Translations under genes and position numbers: made by a program
Shown: positions 12,882 through 24,390 of the stretch, piece after piece
Layout of the letters: each line of letters starts with the position of its first letter
Numbering within the stretch: the first letter of the stretch is position 1
Assembly: GCA_037074705.1 (NCBI GenBank)
Contig: CM073590.1
Span: 221,680,746-221,744,745, forward strand
Source: Zhengitettix transpicula
Taxonomy: Eukaryota; Arthropoda; Insecta; Orthoptera; Tetrigidae
Length of the DNA: 64,000 nt
Direction of reading: 5' to 3'
Notes under the pieces: model-generated
The model's input: the letters and a program-made list of their open reading frames with translations, nothing else
What the model was told of the DNA's origin: nothing
Database searches by the model: none

Positions 12882-13012
12882 TTATTAAAAACAATTGATG
12901 ACCTTATACAGACAGTAAATACTTGAATAATATACAAAAAGGTAGCGAAACGTCGTCAAAAAATAAAAATAAAAGTGTTTTATAAGGCCATCAATTGTTT
13001 TTATTTTTAATT
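12882..13012 (+). repeat. Inverted-repeat element with ribozyme-like 3' half-core
   Basis: Arms at 12887-12908 and 12981-13003 are reverse complements with one or two mismatches (AAAAACAATTGATG... and its mirror). Between them a hairpin-like TAC...GGTA segment runs straight into GCGAAACGTCGTC (12954-12966), the 3' half of a hammerhead-like core. The CUGA box has decayed to TTGAATA (about 12923). Same architecture as the elements at 8.7, 21.1 and 24-25 kb but a different sequence family. Confidence 0.5.
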
Positions 13013-14389
13013 TGGATATTTCTCAAAGCCTGCATGTGAACTCACTGAAAAAAAATCGAATTTCTTCGAGGCTGATTTACTGAAGAATAAAAAATGGAAA
13101 ATTTAAACAATAATAGTTCTAACCTATTTTTCCAAAAAAAAATTCTCGAATGCTGAGCCTAATCCATGCTAAAAAATTTATTTCTTGTTTTTTTGTATCG
13201 TCCAGAAGCTTCATATCGTTCAATAAATCTTTCTATCTTGCTTAAACGGAAACTGAGTGAATTGCTGCCAGTATAATTCGTATATCAACTTATTGAAAAT
13301 TGTCATTATATTTTATGTTAAATTTACATTAATGGTTTTTATTTGAAAATAACTGACTAAATTGTTAAATTTCGAAACAATAATAATATGTATACATTGA
13401 TAATATAATGACACTGCGTTGCAAGTGATTCTGGTCTTTTATTTTTGGAAAAACAACAAATATTTATCTAGAATGATGATATTAGGGTTCATTTATCAGA
13501 TCCGTCTATTGATAGTTTGGAAATGAAGGAATAAGAGTGCTTGAACTAAACATAGAAAACAAATTAAGTGTGTTCGTCAATTGTAAACCATTTACGTAGC
13601 GTAACCCAGCGTTTTACTGAGACTAAGAACTACAGGTATTTAACCGATAAATATTGACTGGAATAAAATCAATAGATCGCTTAGATCCCTATTTTGTGGA
13701 GTATAAAATAGAATGAACGGATTTCAATTCAATTTGCATTGGTCAAAAAAACAGCGCTCTAATAACCAGGATCAAAGAACATAAGGTAAATTACAAAATT
13801 CCCGATAAAAAAAACATTCAGTTTTAACGAAGGGTAATCACTTACATAATCACAACTTTAATTGTACTAATGTCAGAACTCTTGACAATTATAAATCCAG
13901 ACTCATCTCGGATGTCATAAACTTTAGATTCACTAATAACTTTAACCTTAATATTTAAAGTGTCACATATACTTAAAGTATAATGTTTTATCTTGAGTAC
14001 CTGATATCTCTTTCTTCTTTTCTTTGTTCTGTTTTTCAGCTTCCCTCCCATTTAGTTTGTTTACGTTCAGTGCTTGAGAAGGTCTGACAATTGGTAGAAG
14101 AAACACAACACGAATTTTTAGTTTAGTTGTCTGTTTGTGGCTAATTATATGCAAATAATTATTGTTAGAGACTTTAATTAATGATATCTTATTATATAAA
14201 ATTTAAATAATAATTAGGTAAGTTAACCGATTTTTATTCATTTACAACTGTAAGTAACATTTCCACAGATCTCTTCCCTTTCATTTCCGACCTGCATTAA
14301 TAACTCGTCCCATTGACTGAAGTATTTTGTAACACCATTTATTCGCAACCCTAACGAGCATAAATGAAATTAATTGCAGGATAACTCTT
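13013..14389. other. AT-rich non-coding stretch
   Basis: No supported feature. Overlapping 63- and 69-codon minus-strand frames near 13842-14154 are lysine-rich, low-complexity translations. Confidence 0.45.
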
Positions 14390-14560
14390 TGTTGATTGGC
14401 ACATACGGCTCATCGCTGTTTGGAAGAGCCAGGCCACCGTTGTAATTATTATCGCAGCCATTATTATTTCCGAAAGGTCATAAACCATTATGAGGGAGGT
14501 TGTCGTCCAGTTATATTATAAAGTGCGTTTTTATGTTTGAACCGGGTCCATATAAAAACA
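14390..14560. other. Candidate conserved regulatory block rich in TAAT
   Basis: A non-repetitive block with dense homeodomain-like ATTATTA/TAAT words (14440-14470), followed by a nuclear-receptor half-site AGGTCA at 14475-14480 that runs into TAAACCATTATGA. No open frame of useful length crosses it. The composition is typical of insect conserved non-coding elements, but this is inferred from words only. Confidence 0.3.
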
Positions 14561-15404
14561 TTAGCTGATAGCTATTCCAGAATTCCAATACCTAACCATT
14601 TATTTGACGCATGGACTTACCTGTCTGTTCACGCATGCAATCATTTATAATCGTTAGTTTATAATTCGTGTTTAATTACTGCGCACTATAATACAGACAA
14701 TTGGACGTCACAGCGCTAATGCATCACATTAAAACAATGGTCATTAATCACTTGCAACAGATTTTAACCCTGCAACAGTAAGCTTCGATACATCAAGTTA
14801 TAATTCACTGTGATACGATCATTTCATTTTTACCATGTGCGTTTAAATGTTACACGAAAAAAGGGGATATTTTAGGCAATTGGCAATGATAAGTACATAA
14901 ATTTTACGTAACAATCGTAAGTTACTGTTCAAAAGCGGTGGCTGGAAATAGGCTGCGATAAGTTATGTACGTGGGTCGGTTCGGTTCCGGGCTCCATCCG
15001 ATTTCTGCAATCCTCTGCTTCATCAAAATTGTAACGCAAAAGTAAAATCTAACAATGTAAACTAATCCGTCTGATTCGGATAATATATTTATAAAATTAC
15101 TGAGTCTAATCTCTGCCATTTATTTTCCAAAATAACTTTTAAGACGTTAATTGTGAATTGATTTCGCCGAAAATATTCTTCTTCTACTTATCATAATGCT
15201 TACAGAACAAATTTTATTCTTGATATAGTTTTTAATTTATTGTATTAGAAATCAGAATATTACAATTCAATTCTATAAGCTAATGAGCTGGCCAAAGAAC
15301 TAGGTAGTTCTGCTTTGACGTGATGAGGTCTTCTCCAGTGACAAGTCATACCTAGATATTCCTTAGATCGAAAAGAAAAATACAAAAGTCTGTTTTGAAA
15401 ATTA
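14561..15404. other. AT-rich non-coding stretch
   Basis: Nothing supported. A 65-codon minus-strand frame at 14922-15119 has no recognisable domain. Confidence 0.4.
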
Positions 15405-15500
15405 ATAATATGGTAAAATAGCCAAAGACAGACAAAAGACGTGATTATGTAAATACCACACAACGTTTCTAGAAATTTTGTTCCTTCTTCAGGTGCTAAG
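15405..15500 (-). repeat. Family I inverted-repeat element, minus-strand partial copy
   Basis: Read on the minus strand it shows GCACCTGAAGAAGGAAC, a short variable stem and GAAACGTTGTGTGG (complement at 15457-15470), then TTTGTCTG and TTTGGCTA, matching the copies at 24.4, 50.9 and 58.3 kb. Only one arm and the core are clearly kept. Confidence 0.65.
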
Positions 15501-16779
15501 AAAACAATACACCATACAGTTCACCAACTCAAAAGGTTTTATTATTATTATTCCTTACAGCATTTAGCAATTACGTTTAATCCCTCTTGCATTTTATATT
15601 TCCAAACGAGTGTTCAGAAGTATGTTCGTATGCTTTTCTAGTTTTGTTTCTATTGTTACGTATAAATTTTCTTGCTGGAAATATGACATAAATAAAACGT
15701 GGAAATTATTCATATGATACTTTTTCTTTAAAAGAATAACTGAACTAAAACACTCACTAATACATATTGTATCTTGTATTTTTCAGTATTAAATAATAAA
15801 CCGGTTAGTCTGATTGCCGTTCATCAAATCTTCCAAATATTATTCCAGCAACCAATGAATAAATATATCTACATGTTCCAACAATAATAAGTATTTTTAA
15901 AAAAAAATAGAATTATGAAATTTTAGCTGTGTATCTTCATATTACTTGACTAGTTCTGAATTACTTAATCAATTAATTCTGACCATAAAACAGATTCTTG
16001 CTTAGTTCCCCTAACATTTCTACGATAGAAAGAACCTCATACCAGTTTCATGCACTTTTCCGCCTGAAAGATTTGTGGAAATCGAAAGTCCAGAGTTCAT
16101 TTGAACTTAAATCCACCTGTTACAAATCCCGTGGTTGAGATGCATTCAGCTCGTTGAGAATGTTACAAATTATTTTTATATGTATTAGAATCGTAGATGA
16201 GTCACTGCAAGTGAAGTCAATTTTTAATGGGAGGCGATAAAGAGTTATAATTCAACGGTGACGTTCTATTTCAAGTGTTGCGCATTGAAGCAATCGGAGA
16301 AATTCTTTAGGTAGCTACGGCTGCACGATAGTTGTGTTACACGGTCACTACATGACATTACCTTGAGAATAAATATTTCTCCTACAATTAATTAATATAC
16401 CTAGGCAATTTTTTTACTGGTATATGGAGAAGAAATATGGAGAGCCGCAGCAACATAGCAATATGAGTAACGAAGTCAATAAAAATCAAAAATCGGAAAA
16501 AAGCATTGAAAAAAAATATTTTTTCTACCTCAAAGCAATATATCACTATTTTAGTTATTTTTATCATCAATTTCGTGCCACCATCATTTTAATTTTGTGC
16601 GCTTACTACAGGCAACGGAATGTCAAAAATTTATTTCCTTAAATATTTGTTCTGTGTTAATGAGCCATGTGCATACTGACAAACCTACCAATCATTATTT
16701 ATAATAGCTTAATCTATTTACTTCATTATAAATAACTAACAGTAAACTATGCAAAGCAAATATTGTCTCATTTGAGATG
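15501..16779. other. AT-rich non-coding stretch
   Basis: No repeat family member or gene was recognised. Opposed 60- and 72-codon frames overlap at 16388-16642 in A/T-rich sequence and look like chance frames. Confidence 0.45.
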
Positions 16780-17460
16780 GGAGACACGTACGTAAGCGAA
16801 CTGCAGGCTATTTAGCCTCTAGAGCGCTTAATTTGGAGTCTGCGAGCGAAAATCAATTCGGGAGCTTCAGCCTCCAATAAGCCAGCGAATCAAACTGAAC
16901 AAATTCGCACGTTTGAATCAATCATAATGGACACTGGTGAGAGAGAGGGTTCGGACCGAAAGATAATGTAAATTACTGTCATATTTACAGTTGTCAAAAG
17001 TAATTATCCAATCCAACCAAGTCCGGCGCATCGAGCGGTGCTGGCCGGCGAAAACCATTAATATTCCATGGTGGGGCCGCGGGCGTCGCCAGATTAAACC
17101 AGCTGTCAGGGCAAAGACAGCCTCGCGTCACCAGTTAAGATAATTGCTCCCAGCATCGAGCTTTTTAATGAACCCCGGCGCGGATAGAGATTTCCGACTG
17201 TCCTATTCACAGGATAAAAATTGCTTCAGTTCCCATTTAGCCGCCGCAGATCCGGCCTAGAGCTCCGAGCAAAATTGCTTAATTACTCGTCTTTTTAAGG
17301 GGGCAGTTAGGAAACACGGAATGATGTGGCTCCTCTTACATTTTCATCCCAACGTTTGCGTAAGCAGGATGAAAAGTCGCTAGTCAGAGTCTCCAGACTG
17401 AATCGCTCTTACTCGACGCACTTGAGGGCGATGACGAGAGAAGGTCGATTACTTGGCGCC
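16780..17460. other. GC-richer island, candidate regulatory block
   Basis: About 650 bp of non-repetitive sequence that is much GC-richer than its flanks, with no long open frame on either strand. Words include AAGATAATTG (GATA-like) near 17137 and CTTTTTAATGAACCCCGGCGCGG near 17161. A GC-rich block without coding potential suggests regulatory DNA or a non-coding exon. Confidence 0.35.
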
Positions 17461-18249
17461 TTCGTTTCCGTGTATCTCATTTATCACTGGTCTTAGAATA
17501 TCCAATAATAACCTTCCTGAATTACAGGACATAGCCGTACCGAAATTCTAAAGGTCGAGAACTTCAGTTACAAATCTGACTCTAATTCAGGCGCGCATTC
17601 TTTAATTTAAATGAACGCTCACTATGCCAATTCTGATATAACGTATTCTGGAATGTTGATAATATTCCTGAGTGGAGTATAAACGAATAAAAACCATCTT
17701 GTTCCTGGATTTGTATTGCGGTTTTGAAGACGCGCAGATATATATATATTGCACGTTTTGTTAGTGAATTGCATTTGCTTACGGAACTAATTCGGTATTT
17801 AAAGTTAATGGACACCACACGCCTCCAGGTATGGATTACCTTTAACTTCTAAAGTTAAAAGGGACAGCATTATTAGCAAAATAGCGTAGTTGGAGCGGTA
17901 AAAGGATTATGAACACTAATATTACACATTTGCAATTCAGAAACGGTTCCTGGTTGCTACGGCGATTAACCAGTCCATAATTTTTACAAAATACAGTCTG
18001 CTGTAAGTTCCCTGCAACTTTTTCCCTTGTATATTATCACATTCATAAATTCAAACCATTATGTGACGATCATTATCTACACACAATCTTCACGGAAATA
18101 ATTGTTGCAAAATATTTTATTTAGTCCAAAACAACTTAGCACAAATAAAAAAAATTATGTATTTTCATAGAAAACACCACTTTTTACGTTGTTGTTCTTA
18201 TGAAAATATTATTCGAAGTGTGTGTAGACATGTTATGTATATATTTTAA
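17461..18249. other. Non-coding stretch
   Basis: No supported feature. There is a short TATATATAT run near 17741. A 78-codon minus-strand frame at 17582-17818 has no recognisable domain. Confidence 0.4.
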
Positions 18250-18481
18250 TCCACATAGTGGCCACTATCCTCTTATAACGTAGGAAAGGGACTGAAACGG
18301 GGATATGGAAAGGCAGAGCAAGTCAAGGGCCTCCGGGCTGTACTTTTAAGGATCCACCCGGAAATCGCCAAAAGTAATGCAGGGAAAACTCTATAAAAAC
18401 CTGCATCATGTAGATCAGGGTCTTGTTGAGCGGACGCAGCATTCCCATCGCCATGCCTGAACCAGTATAGGAGGCAGTATG
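18250..18481 (-). repeat. Rep-A retroposon, subfamily B copy
   Basis: Diverged Rep-A on the minus strand, recognisable from GGGAAAACTCTA, CCTGCATCA, GGACGCAGCATTCCC and AGGAGGCAG, in the same order as the 40-kb copy. Its 3' end carries the GTGGCCACTATGTGGATTA variant followed by TA-rich sequence and no A-tail, which places it in the subfamily also seen at 23.1, 24.7 and 60.9 kb. Confidence 0.8.
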
Positions 18482-18674
18482 TAATCGTATACAGACATTC
18501 AAACCATTATTCGCTTATTTTCCCGCAATTGGTTTCAAAAGTGCCATTTATGTGTTTGCTTCTTCTAAAACATAAGGAATCTAAAACAGTAAAAAATATA
18601 TACCGAAAAAATATCAATTTATATGTTGAACTGAAAAATTCATTTTCATTAATTATATTCCTTAAAAATCTAAA

Positions 18675-19196
18675 CTTTTCCAAGACGTTCTCTCGCAGGC
18701 AGAACCTTTTAGGAGAGATACGAAGGGGCTACATTTGGGGATGACTTTTCACCAAACTAAGGTTCCCACATGCCGAGGCACCTGGGTCTGTTTTGAGAGG
18801 TGTATGTTCCGGGGTCGCAGACCTTGGGCATACGGCAAGAGTTGTCCGCTATTCCTATTGGAATAGTCGGCCAGCTGCCTCCTAAGCCGGCCAAGGCATG
18901 GCGAGGGGTAAGCTGCGTCCCCACAGCAAACTCCTCTCCCGCTATCGGAAGGGCGTGGGACAAGTACCCAATGCCCGACCTACCCGATGCAGGTTTTTCT
19001 AGGGTTTTCCCTGCATTTCTTTAGGCGAATGCCGGGTAGGATCCTTAAACCATAGCCCGGGGGCCCTAGTTAACCCTTGGCTACCTTCCTCTACCCTTCC
19101 GCATCCCCCCTTTCTAATCCCTTCCTATGCTATTAAAGGGGAGTTGCCCAATGTGGATCACCCTCATGTAGCCTGTTGCCCTAAAAAAAAAAAAAA
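18675..19196 (+). repeat. Rep-A retroposon, first unit of a tandem dimer
   Basis: One of the two longest plus-strand copies. The unit starts at about 18689 (TTCTCTCGCAGG), passes GGAGAGATACGAAGGGGCTAC, and ends in 14 A residues (19183-19196). The left target duplication CTTTTCCAA lies at 18675-18683 and its partner lies only after the second unit, at 19661-19669. The unit is open on both strands for about 70 codons (for example 18800-19024), and the sense translation is similar in the sister copies. That may merely reflect recent sequence identity. No reverse transcriptase or other domain was recognised. Confidence 0.85.
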
Positions 19197-19669
19197 GGAT
19201 GCCTTTTCCTCTCCGTTTTTGAACCAAGGTTCTCACAAGCCGAGGCAACTCGGCCTGTTTTGAGAGGTGTATGTTCCGGGGTCACAGACCTTGGGCATAC
19301 GGTAAGAGTTGTCTGCTATTCCCATTGGAATAGTCGGCCAGCTGCCTCCTAAACTAGTCGAGACACGGAGAAGGGAATGCTGCGTCCCCACAGCAAACTC
19401 CTCTCCCGCTATCGGAAGGTCGTGGGACAAGGACCCAATGCCCGACCTACCTGATGCAGGTTTTTCTAGGGTTTTCCCTGCATTTCTTTTGGCGAATGCC
19501 GGGTAGGATCCTTAAAATATAGCCCGGGGGCCCGAGTTAACCCTTGGCTACCTTCCTCTACCCTTCCGCATCCCCCCTTTCAAATCCCTTCCCATGCTAT
19601 TAAAGGGGAGTTGCCCAATGTGGATTACCCTCATGTAGTCTGTTGCCCTAAAAAAAAAAACTTTTCCAA
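19197..19669 (+). repeat. Rep-A retroposon, second unit of the tandem dimer
   Basis: Begins immediately after the A-tail of the first unit with GGATGCCTTTTCCTCTCC, internal to the family consensus, so it is 5'-truncated by about 60 bp. It ends in an A-run at 19650-19660, then the right target duplication CTTTTCCAA (19661-19669). It is highly similar to the first unit along its whole length, suggesting that both are young and closely related. Confidence 0.85.
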
Positions 19670-20612
19670 AAATTAGAAATGAAATTTCTTTTCTAATACC
19701 CAATTATTTCTGATAGTTAATTGTTCCGTCTATTGTTGTATATGTTAATTCTAAATTACCCAACGCTTATTTGCTTAAATTAGGGAATAAAATTAGCTAT
19801 TTAACATGTTGTGGACCTGCCATATTTGCCTTTGAAGTTTGGTTCTAAATCGTTCTTTATACTTTTTCTTTTTGGTCGTTTCAAGTTTCACAAAAATCCT
19901 GACGAAAAAGTGAATATCAATCAAAGACGAACATTAATTTCACACCTGTAATCTATTTCGTTTACTGAAATTTCAAACTATTTCAGCAGATACGAATCTA
20001 ACGATCAGTTTCTTTTCTGAACCAATCACATAAAACACCGATAACATTCAAGATGAGAAAATCTTTACATTTTAAAAGCCTCCTTCGATTGAAATAAAAT
20101 TGTGGCGAATTGCTATAATTTCTTTTTAATTATTGGAACTTTTAGGAAGAATATGTGCCACAATCACTCTGGCTGAATGAAGATCTTTGTTACTGGAATC
20201 TATTAGGTCATAAACAAATTAATAAAGGTAGAACTGGGAACCATCATGGAAATCCCGGTATTAGACAGGCAGCAGCGTTGCTCAATATACGAGCATTTCT
20301 CAGTCTCGTGAGAAAATTCCTCCGAGGCCGATTACACCGAAAATACAGCCCTACCTTTTCCTGACGCAACGAAACTGAAAGTTTCAGCCAGTCTTCAGAT
20401 AGCCGTAAATAAATATTTTTGTCCAGTTCTGTACGCATAAAAATAAACGATTTTTTTATCCTTCTACGCTTGACAAACCAAAATAAAAGAAAAATATAGA
20501 GAATGTATGTGTAGTTTATCAGCGAACCACTGGTTACTTACTTTCGATAGAAGCCAATCTTTGCAAGGCAGTTCACTTGTTCATTTTCTCCTTCCTGTTG
20601 CGCTACGGCCCT
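19670..20612. other. AT-rich non-coding stretch
   Basis: No supported feature. Overlapping 64- and 69-codon frames at 20155-20438 on opposite strands have no recognisable domain. Confidence 0.4.
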
Positions 20613-20800
20613 TCAAAGTTTAGCCTTGGCTGCCTTTGTGATTGATCCCCATTGTTCTCCGTCTTGAGATTTTGCCCTCCATCCTTTTACCTCCGGATTT
20701 ATCAGGTCGTCCTCTACATCATCTAACCATTTGAGCGTGGGATAATCTCGTCTCCCTTCCTTCTAATTTTGCTTCGGAAATCTTCTTCATCTCCTCCGTC
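20613..20800 (-). pseudogene. Non-LTR retrotransposon (RTE/Jockey-type) C-terminal remnant
   Basis: On the minus strand, about 55 codons ending at TGA (20613-20615) show the tail common to many insect non-LTR polyproteins: a basic RRDYPTLKWLDDVEDDL stretch, then G-W-R-A-K-S-Q-D, then a K-A-A-K-A-K-L end. The expected family pattern is R-x-x-RWLDDV-x-x-DL-x-x-x-x-x-x-x-W-x-x-x-A-x-D-R-x-x-W. The frame breaks upstream of about 20790 and no catalytic domain remains. No A-tail follows the stop. This piece differs in sequence from the C-terminal remnant at 10.1 kb, so at least two non-LTR lineages have been active here. Confidence 0.7.
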
Positions 20801-21095
20801 GCTGCTCTAACATTACCATAATCCATAATAGAAGCTTATTAATACGTCTTTTTTATTTCCACAACCACCGTCACCAACCGAAAATTATTTTTGTTCGTTA
20901 ATTCATTCCTCTCGAAATACTTATTTTTGATGGCATCATACAGATGCGTTATTTCATTAGATCTCTTCATAATGACCAACAGAAGACATTCCTTAAACTT
21001 TGTTCTCAGTCTCAGTTTTAGATTATTATAAATTTTGTTGTAATATATAAGACATATGATGAATGATCGAAGGGTTTCCCGGTGTGGTAGCTGCA
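20801..21095. other. Non-coding stretch
   Basis: Possibly more decayed non-LTR sequence near 20800-20860, but no frame can be followed. Confidence 0.3.
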
Positions 21096-21204
21096 GAAAG
21101 AGTTATTGGGTTTCACACGCGTACCAACCGTGATTAAACCGCGACGTTTCGTCAACCTCAAGCTCTGACGTCATCTTCGCCGTGTGAAACGCGAGAACTC
21201 TTTC
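21096..21204 (-). repeat. Inverted-repeat element with ribozyme-like core
   Basis: Arms 21096-21119 (GAAAGAGTT...TTTCACACG) and 21181-21204 are reverse complements with about three mismatches. On the minus strand the 60-bp interior reads GAAGATGACGTCAGAGC then TTGACGAAACGTCGCGG, the same order of boxes as the hammerhead-like elements at 24-25 kb, but the CUGA box has become GGCGA. Short nonautonomous Penelope-like unit is the preferred reading. Confidence 0.55.
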
Positions 21205-21526
21205 TTAAGCATATGTCTGCTGAGAAATTGAATATTGACAAAATGGTCAAAATACACGCAGAAAATATGAGATGAGCAAAACGTTCCCCCAACTTACCAG
21301 CATCAAGCACTAATAATTTCTTGAAAATGGCACACGTCAACACGTCGCAGTATAATATGAACCGCCAATTGATTCATAAAAATTATTGAGCTTGTGTCAC
21401 TTTGTACGTTTATAGTTTTACTATTTATTTTAATATTAATCATTAAATAATTTCTATAATAACTAAAAATTTAGTATTATTTCAGTCAAAAGTATAGTCG
21501 TTACACATGTTATGTTTCCTTAACGT

Positions 21527-21728
21527 AAGTACCAAGATCCCGACCTAACTGATGCAGGAATTTTTATGGTTTGACCTACATCATTTTTAGGAGAATGTCG
21601 GGTAGGAACCTTAAACTACATTCCGGGGGGCCTAGCAACCCTTAGCTACCTTCTTTAGCCTTCCGTATCTCCCCTTTCTAATCCCTTCCTTCCACCACCC
21701 TCATGTAGCCTGTTACGCAAAAAAAAGT
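21527..21728 (+). repeat. Rep-A retroposon, diverged 5'-truncated copy
   Basis: Recognisable from CCCGACCTAACTGATGCAGG, GTCGGGTAGGA, AACCCTTAGCTACCTTC and CCTCATGTAGCCTGTT, ending in an A-run near 21719-21726. It lacks about 30 bp before CACCCTCATG that other copies keep, so it is an older or internally deleted copy. Confidence 0.8.
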
Positions 21729-22179
21729 TATTGTAAATATGTCAAATTAATACAGTAAAAATATTCAAGTATAATTTTATTTTCATCTTGGATAAATCTG
21801 AGCATACTTCGAAAGAAATTAACGTTTCAATTATGAATAGACTTCATAGTCGTATTCCTGCAAAATAAGTTACAAAAGCGAATGATGATTATAATCTCAA
21901 CTTGCTTTTATTGAGTTCGAGTTTCTACAGTTTCAAATCAACCGGAAAAAAATAGGTATATTTATAGAAAGATACTTTGCTTTTATGCTTTATGGAGCCT
22001 TTTATTGCTAGTCATGTGGTTTCGACTTACCATTAGAATCTCATGACCACCATTTGGGTAATTTCGGAATTATTAATTTCCTTGTAAACAGTTGGTCAGC
22101 TACATTGTCACTTTCGGAATTTTTCCGAAAGTTTAGTAAATGGTTTATAGCTTTAAAAAGTTTCGAGACAAGGCTCTGT
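21729..22179. other. AT-rich non-coding stretch
   Basis: Nothing supported. Confidence 0.4.
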
Positions 22180-22699
22180 TTATTTAACGAAAGTCATCCG
22201 ATGTAGTCCATCGCGTCCGAACGATCTGGTCCTAGTGAAGGGGCAACATATCGTTTTATTTATGTTATTTTTCGGAATACGTGTAACATTAAAAAAGTGT
22301 GGTGACTTTCGAGAAAGAGTAAAATATTCTACATTGTTTGAGGACAGGAATGCGAGGCGAATGATTCGAGACGTGAATGTCGCGAGGGTTGAAACTAAAC
22401 TTGCAGCCGAGTTTCTGGCGGGTTGTCGAGTGCTGTCTGAAAGCCGACTCCACAGAGCCACTCCCAGATTACTTGATTTTTGTTTACTTCCCAACTTTAA
22501 GTTCCTAATTATGCCGTCCTTAACTACTCGGAGTTATCACTTCTCCCTGAAAAGTTGGTCCGTTCCCTGCTTAGAAGTGCCTACTGGAGCTCCGTACAAA
22601 CTTTATACTAGGTTTTCGGAAACGAATCGTCAGATCGAAAATCAATCGAATTGTAGACCCGCAAACTTTCAAATGTCAAAGGAATCGTTTATAGATTGA
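22180..22699 (+). other. GC-richer island with the longest open frame of the window
   Basis: The frame runs to a stop at 22697; its first ATG is at 22262, giving about 145 codons (an upstream GTG at 22235 extends it). The translation begins with a short hydrophobic stretch (MLFFGIRV), then is arginine-rich, and has no recognisable domain. A 104-codon frame lies antisense at 22180-22494. The island is GC-richer than its flanks and not part of any repeat found here. It could be a lineage-specific single-exon gene, an exon of a longer gene, or regulatory DNA open by chance. No promoter or polyadenylation context was convincing. Confidence 0.2.
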
Positions 22700-23054
22700 C
22701 GTTCAGGACACTTTGTTATACTGTAACTTTTACAATGAAAACTACGAAAAAGTATCAGAACATTCAAATTATGAGAGTTAGGTTTTGTTTTCAGGCGGAA
22801 GGAAATGTTATTTCATCGATGACTTTTCGTCCTACTTACATATTTAATAAACACGTACTGAATTGCGCGACCTTATTTCGTATAAATACAATTATGAGGA
22901 CAATGCTGTTAAAACGGCCGCGCTGATTCCAGAAAGAACGCACGTAATTAATGTATTATTTTAGAGTTACAATGGCTTTCCATCACTCTTTCATTACATT
23001 TTTCCTTTCCTTCCCAGTAGGTCCTGTTGTTCAAAGAACTATTTGCTGATACCG
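22700..23054. other. Non-coding stretch
   Basis: A 76-codon frame follows the previous one at 22696-22926 without recognisable domains. Nothing else is supported. Confidence 0.3.
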
Positions 23055-23165
23055 CAGAAGAAGAAGAAGAAGGTGTATAATCCATATAGTGACCACTCCC
23101 GTCTTAAAGCATAGGAAAGAGACTGGAAGCGGGGATGCGGAAAGGTAGAGCAAGACAGCCAAGTT
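23055..23165 (-). repeat. Rep-A subfamily B 3' end with (TTC)n tail
   Basis: Minus-strand Rep-A 3' end. Read in sense, GTGGTCACTATATGGATTATACACC is followed by a (TTC)n run (complement GAAGAAGAAG at 23055-23071) instead of an A-tail. The 5' boundary is about 23165. Confidence 0.7.
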
Positions 23166-23444
23166 ACTCTCAAACATTTTACCCATGAAGGGTAAATATT
23201 TAGAGTCAGGGAGAATATGAAAAAAAATCATTTTCCTGATCATAATTCTTCTCGTAACTACAATTAAATAAACGACAAAAAGCATTTCCTCTCCAAAGAA
23301 ATCAAATTCTCCACATTCAGATCTAAAACAATGGACTCAAAATTTCTAGAGGCGTTTCTGATAAACCAGAAGAAATTCTAGACGAAGAACGTAAAAATCG
23401 AAGCATCGTAATCGTTACTCGAAATATTGAGCACTAACATCCAT

Positions 23445-23528
23445 GTTCATGCCGGGTTTAGAACTCAGGACATCTGTGAAGCGAAGTGGTAAAGCCAACA
23501 ACTACACCACAAAAGTTCGGGCGCGTGA
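23445..23528 (-). repeat. tRNA-derived SINE (family S1), diverged
   Basis: On the minus strand: TTTGTGGTGTAG (A-box region), CTTCACAGATGTCCTGAG, the B-box remnant GTTCTAAACCCGG, and CATGGATGTTAGTG, in the same order as the copies at 12.6 and 31.4 kb. Confidence 0.65.
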
Positions 23529-24390
23529 TGTAAATTATGTAAAAAAATATTATTATTCATTGAATAGCCCCACTACATTTTTTAACAGTATCATAAAATG
23601 AAAATATATAATTTTTAATTCGTTTATTTTGCATAAAAATATTTCGCCAATGCTATCATCGACTTCATGAGCCAAAACAATTTTTGTAAAACTCATTAAG
23701 GTCAATTTTATCCACTCCAATCATTTTTCGGACAATGATCAATTTAAATAATTTTGGCATCTCCTGAGTATTAATATATACCCTACGGACATCCGGAAGA
23801 GTTAATGCAGGTAGTTTACGTTATCCGAAATACTCTTGGAATATAGTCCAGTGTTATTACAATTCAAAAAAAAAATTCCAACTAAAATCTGACTCTCATG
23901 TTTTAACAGACAAGCCAATTTAGTAATAAAATTTTTAAAATTATAATAACATTGGTCAATGATCCAAGATTATTTCTAATAACTTAAAATGAATATATTA
24001 ACTCTTCTGTGTGGCCGAAGAGTATGCAGTAATACATTCAGGGGTTGCCGAATGTATTTAAATTTTTTCATTGATGAAGTAAGCGTACTTCTGAGTTTGA
24101 ATAGCAGACATATACAGTCGCAACAACACCAATAAATAAATTTTTCCATTAAAACTTTCCTAAAGTAGAGAGCTTCCGGCGCTATATTTTTTCCATTATC
24201 GCATTATTGAAAAGAAAACATTAACTCGTTATCAATAACATTAAAAACAATTATATGTTGCACTGATGTAAAAACTATAATACCTCAATAAATTAAAAGT
24301 GAATTTTTAAATTATATATAATTTTGATTATGAAGCGCTCAACGAAACTTCCTTTTTTTGGTAAACATCAAATAGAAAAATTAGTTCGAA
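23529..24390. other. AT-rich non-coding stretch
   Basis: No supported feature. Confidence 0.45.
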
